Below are positions 59,683-64,000 of a stretch of DNA of 64,000 bases, in pieces. The notes under the pieces were generated by a model, which ran no database searches, was not told the DNA's origin, and saw nothing but the letters and a program-made list of their open reading frames with translations. The stretch is taken from positions 297,854 to 361,853 of the forward strand of contig NZ_MTBA01000001.1 of NCBI RefSeq assembly GCF_002150805.1. Reading direction: 5' to 3'. The first letter of the stretch is position 1; every line of letters starts with the position of its first letter. Made by a program: the position numbers and the translations under genes. The DNA is from Oceanospirillum sanctuarii (GTDB taxonomy: Bacteria; Pseudomonadota; Gammaproteobacteria; Pseudomonadales; Halomonadaceae).

Positions 59683-61239
59683 TCAGACCGTTTCTCCGGC
59701 ATCCAGCTTGCGCAGAAAACTATCCGCCTGCATGCGAATCGCTTTAACCTGAGCATCACTCATCCGATCAAGATTTTTATACACCAGTCCCATGCGCGGG
59801 TTGCCTTTCAATGTCTCTTTATTGCGATCCAGAAAGTCCCAGTAAAGATAGTTAAAGGGGCAGGCATGATTACCGGTTTTCTCTTTCACCTTGTAAGTGC
59901 AGTGTTTGCAGTAGTCCGACATCCGGTTGATATAGGCACCGCCAGCGGCATAGGGTTTGCTGCCCAGATAACCGCCATCGGCAAACAGAATCATGCCGGA
60001 AACATTGGGCAGTTCGACCCATTCCAACGCATCGGCATAAACCAGCAGATACCAGTCGTTGACCTCATCCGGCGACAGTCCTGTCAGCAGGGCAAAGTTT
60101 CCCAGCACCATCAGGCGTTGAATATGGTGGGCGTAGGCGTGTTCTTTAGTTTGTTTTACGCATTGGCTGAGGCAGTTCATGCGGGTTTTACCGCTCCAGT
60201 AGAACTCCGGCAGCGGGCGCTTGGCATTAAGATAATTGAGTTTTTTGTAGTCCGGCATCTTCAGCCAGTAGAGGCCGCGCACATACTCCCGCCAGCCGAG
60301 AATCTGACGGATAAAACCCTCTACCGCATTTAATGGCGCAGCCTGATTCTGCCAGGCTTTTTCCGCCGCACGAATCACCTCCATCGGTGTTAACAACCCG
60401 ATATTAAGATAAAGCCCGATATGACTGTGAAACAGCCAGGGCTGATCCTGCTTCATCGCATCCTGATAATCGCCAAACCGAGGTAAACGCTGGCTGATAA
60501 AGTGCTCAAGCACCTGTAAAGCCTGAGCACGGGTGACGCCATAGTGAAAATCCGCCAGATCGCCGAAGTGCTGAGGGAAGCGTTCACTGACCTGCTGAAT
60601 CACCTGACGTGTGATGGCATCGGGTTTAAAGCCGAGTGGGGCGGATGGTTGCAGATCTGATGGTAAAGCTTTGCGATTTTCCTGATCGTAATTCCATTGC
60701 CCGCCAACAGGTTCGCCATCCTGCATCAGAATATTGAGGTTTTTGCGCATCTGGCGGTAAAACAGCTCCATTCTTAGCTGTTTTCTGCCCTGAGCCCAAT
60801 CAGCAAACTGCTTTTTTGTTGCCAGAAAGCGGTGATCCGGGCGGATCTCAACGGGAATATTCAGCTCCTCTTTAAGGGCTTTCAGCTGACGCAGCACCCT
60901 GTACTCTCCCGGGTGAGTGACCACAAGCTTTTCAAAGGCGACAGGCTGACCCGTAATCGGATCAGGGGCGGTGAACTGCTTTTTCACCGCGTCAGAAAAG
61001 CTGTGCAGATTCTCATCAAGGCTATCGTAATGCACATTTAGCCCGCGCTTTTGCAGATCACGGGCGAAGTGACGCATGGCCGAGAGAAAAAACACCAACT
61101 TCTTCTTATGGTGCGGCACGTAGGTGGTTTCTTCCGTCAGCTCGCACATCAGTACCCGGTCTTGGGCCGGATCGATATCCTGCAAGCTGGTGATATGGTC
61201 ATTGAGCTGGTCGCCCAGAATCAGTCGAAGTACAGCCAC
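59683..61239 (-). CDS. Cryptochrome/photolyase family protein, FeS-BCP type
   Basis: A 518-residue flavoprotein of the iron-sulfur bacterial cryptochrome and photolyase group (PhrB/CryB type, DUF523-unrelated). The opening is VLRLILGDQLNDHITSLQ; the FAD-binding C-terminal half has RQILGWREYVRGLYW, HAYAHHIQRLMVLGNFALL and ADALEWVELPNVSGM. Four cysteines for a 4Fe-4S cluster can be proposed in MNCLSQC, SDYCKHCTYKV and GNHACPF. Such enzymes repair (6-4) photoproducts or act as light sensors. The DUF2256 gene follows in the same direction. Confidence 0.95.
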   Translation of the reverse strand: MAVLRLILGDQLNDHITSLQDIDPAQDRVLMCELTEETTYVPHHKKKLVFFLSAMRHFARDLQKRGLNVHYDSLDENLHSFSDAVKKQFTAPDPITGQPVAFEKLVVTHPGEYRVLRQLKALKEELNIPVEIRPDHRFLATKKQFADWAQGRKQLRMELFYRQMRKNLNILMQDGEPVGGQWNYDQENRKALPSDLQPSAPLGFKPDAITRQVIQQVSERFPQHFGDLADFHYGVTRAQALQVLEHFISQRLPRFGDYQDAMKQDQPWLFHSHIGLYLNIGLLTPMEVIRAAEKAWQNQAAPLNAVEGFIRQILGWREYVRGLYWLKMPDYKKLNYLNAKRPLPEFYWSGKTRMNCLSQCVKQTKEHAYAHHIQRLMVLGNFALLTGLSPDEVNDWYLLVYADALEWVELPNVSGMILFADGGYLGSKPYAAGGAYINRMSDYCKHCTYKVKEKTGNHACPFNYLYWDFLDRNKETLKGNPRMGLVYKNLDRMSDAQVKAIRMQADSFLRKLDAGETV

Positions 61240-61361
61240 GGCAAGTTCTCTATAAAGTCAGGTTGTATCCGTTACGGAATTGCCGCGTATATGGTTCTTT
61301 GTGCATGGCTTCAGGCATAATAGCCGCAATTTTAAGCGTTTGATTTACAACGGGGATTACC

Positions 61362-62450
61362 TTGGAACTTCTCAATATCGATTGTTTGGGCCAGCCGTTG
61401 CGGCTGGAAGCCTCTATGGCGGGCTGGCAGGTGCTTTACTGGGGCGGACAGGCGGTTGCCGGTAAAAATGCTGATGGTAACGCTGAGGGTGAGTTCAGCC
61501 TGAGTTTTGAGCTGACCGACAGCCGAAATGGCGAGGTGATTCCCTGTGAGCTGAGCTTTAAGCTGGGTTGGCAGCCGTTCCAGTTCGACTACCAGCTGAA
61601 AATCGCCGGTGAAGTACTGACCGACGGTGAGCGCACGGTAAAAGATATTGAGCGCCAGACACCGGTTGTTGAACCTAAAGTACCGCGTCAGTTCAGTATG
61701 GTCGGTCTGCTGTCTCTGGGCATGAAGCTGATCAAAAGCGCCAAGGTGATCAAGGTGGTATTGGCGGGTGCCAGTTTAGCGGCCTATTCCTGGTTGTTTT
61801 CGCTGGAGTTTGCTCTGAGTCTGATCGCTTGTCTTGTGGTACACGAATACGGTCATATCCGTGCGATGCAGCACTTCGGTATGAAAACCAAAGGCATCTA
61901 CCTGATCCCCTTTATGGGCGGCCTTGCGCTGGGTGATGCCAAGATCAACACCCGCTGGCAGGATGTGATGATCTCCCTCATGGGGCCGTTCTTTGGTCTG
62001 GGGATGTCTCTGTTGGCGCTGATCGCCTATTGGGTCACGGGCAATATTTTCTTCGCCGGTATCGCCGCCTTCAACAGCCTGCTGAACCTCTTTAACCTGC
62101 TCCCAATTCTGCCTCTGGATGGCGGCCATGTGCTGAAAAGTATCAGCTTCTCCATGAACTCCGTTGCCGGTCTGATTCTCTGTGGCGCAGGGGCAGGTCT
62201 TGGCATTCTGATCAGTTACAGTTTTGGACTGGCACTGCTGGGTTTTCTGCTGCTGATCGGTACCGCAGAGATCTTTTTTGAATGGAAGCAACGTCACCAA
62301 AGCCACCTGCTGCCGCTGGATCGTTACGGTCAAATTTTCTCCGCAATCTGGTATGTGGTAACGGTTGCCGGTTTCTGTGCCGTGATTATCTATCTGGCAG
62401 GTACCGGTGATGATCTGCTGGCACTGCCGCTGAAGATTTTGAACTCCTGA
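61362..62450 (+). CDS. M50 family (site-2 protease-like) metallopeptidase
   Basis: A 362-residue membrane protease. The start is TTG 61362 with GGGGA five bases upstream. The first 120 residues are a soluble beta-rich domain (LNIDCLGQPLRLEASMAGWQVLYWGG). The membrane part has the zinc motif VVHEYGHIRAMQHFG and the second ligand region LLNLFNLLPILPLDGGHVL. Site-2 proteases cut within membranes and often release regulators. The substrate is unknown. The next gene, DUF3565, overlaps by one base. Confidence 0.9.
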   Translation: MELLNIDCLGQPLRLEASMAGWQVLYWGGQAVAGKNADGNAEGEFSLSFELTDSRNGEVIPCELSFKLGWQPFQFDYQLKIAGEVLTDGERTVKDIERQTPVVEPKVPRQFSMVGLLSLGMKLIKSAKVIKVVLAGASLAAYSWLFSLEFALSLIACLVVHEYGHIRAMQHFGMKTKGIYLIPFMGGLALGDAKINTRWQDVMISLMGPFFGLGMSLLALIAYWVTGNIFFAGIAAFNSLLNLFNLLPILPLDGGHVLKSISFSMNSVAGLILCGAGAGLGILISYSFGLALLGFLLLIGTAEIFFEWKQRHQSHLLPLDRYGQIFSAIWYVVTVAGFCAVIIYLAGTGDDLLALPLKILNS

Positions 62451-62659
62451 TGCAGCAAGCCATCACCGGATTCCACACCGATAGCGAAGGCCACTGGGTT
62501 GCCCAGTTGGTCTGCGGCCATAATCAGCATGTCCGGCACAATCCGCCCTGGCAGGAGCGGCCTTGGGTGGTTACTCCGGAAGGTCGCGAAGGTATGTTAG
62601 GCTCAATGCTTGAATGCAAAAAATGCGATCAGGGTGCGCCTAAGGATGAGCGCCCCTGA
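62450..62659 (+). CDS. DUF3565 family protein
   Basis: A 69-residue protein of the DUF3565 family: MQQAITGFHTDSEGHWVAQL, CGHNQHVRHNPPWQERPWV and a late CKKC. Two Cys and several His residues suggest zinc binding. The start overlaps the stop of the protease gene (TGATG). Function unknown. Confidence 0.92.
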   Translation: MQQAITGFHTDSEGHWVAQLVCGHNQHVRHNPPWQERPWVVTPEGREGMLGSMLECKKCDQGAPKDERP

Positions 62660-62710
62660 TCTTTTACTATTCCTTTGGGAATAACACCCTACCGATAACA
62701 GGGAGTGTTT

Positions 62711-64000
62711 ATGTCTGAACATCCTCAAACCGCATCCATTCAGGAGCTGAACAGTAAACTCCAGCAAACCTTTGGTTTTCCCGCTTTTCGGGGTGGTCAG
62801 CAACAAACCGTTGAGCAGCTGTTAGCCGGGCATTCGTCGCTGGCGATCTTTCCAACCGGTTCCGGTAAATCCCTCTGTTATCAGTTTACGGCATTGCAGC
62901 TGCCTCATCTGACCCTGGTAGTTTCGCCTTTGCTGGCGCTGATGAAAGATCAGCTGGAGTTCCTGCACAGCAAGGGCATCGCTGCGGCCAGTATCGACTC
63001 AACCCTGACCAATGAAGAGCATCAGCAGGTGGTGCAGGATGCCCGTTCCGGTCGGTTGAAAATTCTGATGGTGTCGGTGGAGCGCTTTAAAAACGAACGC
63101 TTCCGTCAGTTTATCGAATCTGTGCCTATCTCCATGCTGGTGGTGGATGAAGCCCACTGTATCTCCGAGTGGGGGCATAATTTCCGTCCGGATTATCTGA
63201 AGCTGCCGGAGTACCGTAATCAGCTGAATATTCCGCTGGTGCTGCTGTTAACCGCCACGGCCACCCGACGGGTGAAAAAAGATATGGCGCTTAAATTCGG
63301 TATCGCGCCGGAGCATGTGGTGCAGACCGGTTTCTACCGTCCGAATCTGGACCTTAGTGTGCTGCCGCTGCAATCTGGTCAGCAACCGAAAGCGGCTCTG
63401 AAGCAGGTGATCGACCAGCAGCAGGGTGATGGCATTGTTTACGTGACTCTGCAGCATACGGCTGAAGATGTAGCCACGTATCTGAGCCAGCAAGGCATCA
63501 ACGCCACCGCTTATCACGCTGGCTTGCCTAATGAGCAGCGAGAGCAGATTCAGGCCGACTTTATGGCGGGAAAAATCCGCGTTGTTGTGGCTACTATCGC
63601 CTTCGGTATGGGGATCGATAAGTCCGATATCCGCTTTGTGGTGCATTACGATCTGCCGAAATCCATCGAGAACTACAGTCAGGAGATCGGCCGTGCGGGA
63701 CGTGACGGTCAGCCATCCAACTGCATCACTCTGGCAAGTCTTGATGGCGTGCCGGTGCTGGAAAACTTCGTCTATGGTGATACGCCGCTGCGCTCGGATA
63801 TTCAGCGGCTGATTCAGGCGATAGAGGAGGAGAGCTTTGTTGCCGGAAGCTCGGCCAGCCATTGGGAAGTGCAGCTGTACACCCTGTCAAACCAGACCAA
63901 TATCCGCCAGTTACCCCTGAAAACCCTGCTGGTGCAGCTGGAACTGATGGGCATCTTAGAGCCATTGCGCAGCTACTTTGCTGAGTACAAGTATAAGTTC
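62711..64000 (+). CDS. recQ: RecQ-type ATP-dependent DNA helicase (5' part, runs off the window)
   Basis: The first 430 residues of a superfamily 2 helicase. The start at 62711 follows GGGAG. Motifs: RGGQQQTVEQLLAG (motif 0), FPTGSGKSLCYQ (I), VSPLLALMKDQ (Ia), VVDEAHCISEWGHNFRPDY (II, DEAH with the RecQ aromatic loop), LTATAT (III), GIVYVTLQHTAEDVA (IV), VVATIAFGMGIDKSDIRFVVH (V), QEIGRAGRDG (VI). The zinc and HRDC regions, if present, lie beyond the edge. Some variation (VLP LQ after motif III; no usual RQC opening) suggests it may be a RecQ-like paralogue. Confidence 0.9.
   Translation, partial: MSEHPQTASIQELNSKLQQTFGFPAFRGGQQQTVEQLLAGHSSLAIFPTGSGKSLCYQFTALQLPHLTLVVSPLLALMKDQLEFLHSKGIAAASIDSTLTNEEHQQVVQDARSGRLKILMVSVERFKNERFRQFIESVPISMLVVDEAHCISEWGHNFRPDYLKLPEYRNQLNIPLVLLLTATATRRVKKDMALKFGIAPEHVVQTGFYRPNLDLSVLPLQSGQQPKAALKQVIDQQQGDGIVYVTLQHTAEDVATYLSQQGINATAYHAGLPNEQREQIQADFMAGKIRVVVATIAFGMGIDKSDIRFVVHYDLPKSIENYSQEIGRAGRDGQPSNCITLASLDGVPVLENFVYGDTPLRSDIQRLIQAIEEESFVAGSSASHWEVQLYTLSNQTNIRQLPLKTLLVQLELMGILEPLRSYFAEYKYKF

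Noticed and set aside
1..64000. CRISPR arrays, prophage, insertion sequences, tRNA and rRNA genes
   Set aside because: None was recognised: no regularly spaced repeats, no transposase, integrase or phage structural genes, no tRNA-like folds.

Overview
The window is a 64 kb stretch of chromosome from a free-living, probably marine, gammaproteobacterium. The mix of genes (DctBD-type control of an SLC13 transporter, several c-di-GMP proteins, RhlE, NadE, class II PyrC, Rnk, an FeS-type photolyase, many small DUF proteins typical of Oceanospirillales) suggests the Oceanospirillaceae and relatives. This is inferred from gene content only. No rRNA, tRNA, IS element, prophage or CRISPR array was recognised. 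Most genes are ordinary core or metabolic genes, densely packed and separated by clear bidirectional hairpin terminators.

Layout. 1-4.0 kb: the 3' end of an indolepyruvate ferredoxin oxidoreductase gene with a structured 3' region, then a small accessory island: an AT-rich DUF6602 gene ending in an attC-like structure, a ParDE module and a HigBA module. 4.0-9.6 kb: small metal/zinc-ribbon genes (GDCCVxC, MerF), a GFA protein, a fused FeS L-serine dehydratase, a cytochrome c lipoprotein, PyrC and YccF. 9.6-16.1 kb: an AraC regulator divergent from a zinc alcohol dehydrogenase with a 4 x 15 bp repeat between them, a nitrilase-family hydrolase, GNAT, MerR and a GGDEF-EAL protein. 16.1-20.6 kb: a (TTGC)7 tract next to a MerR-type promoter driving a small membrane protein, a truncated periplasmic-binding-protein remnant, HlyU, then DUF350-YgiB-YgiC and a DUF2959 lipoprotein. 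20.6-27.9 kb: RhlE, a large lipoprotein, RNase Z and a YqaA-like protein, two orphan small proteins and a GcvA-like LysR gene with an odd start.

27.9-43.5 kb is the signalling-rich part: an SLC13 transporter with a good sigma-54 promoter next to its likely DctB/DctD-like two-component system; a chemoreceptor; an OmpR-type two-component system divergent from a secreted HbpS/GlcG-like protein across an 18 bp palindrome; a THI5-like binding protein fused to PAS and a degenerate GGDEF domain that keeps its c-di-GMP I-site; an MscS channel; and an EAL protein whose promoter overlaps a strong Fur box. 43.5-64 kb: transporters, a PepSY membrane protein, a two-gene unit of an LCM-type methyltransferase and a GNAT/acyltransferase-cNMP-binding fusion, NadE, TenA-like, Rnk with a structured leader, an aromatic amino acid permease, a LysR/oxidoreductase pair, YciA, PAP2, fRMsr, DUF3047, DUF2256 with the FeS photolyase, a site-2-type protease, DUF3565 and the first 430 codons of a RecQ-type helicase.

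The strongest candidates for new biology are the methyltransferase/acyltransferase-cNMP pair, the HbpS-like three-component sensor, the binding-protein/degenerate-GGDEF fusion and the Fur-controlled EAL gene.
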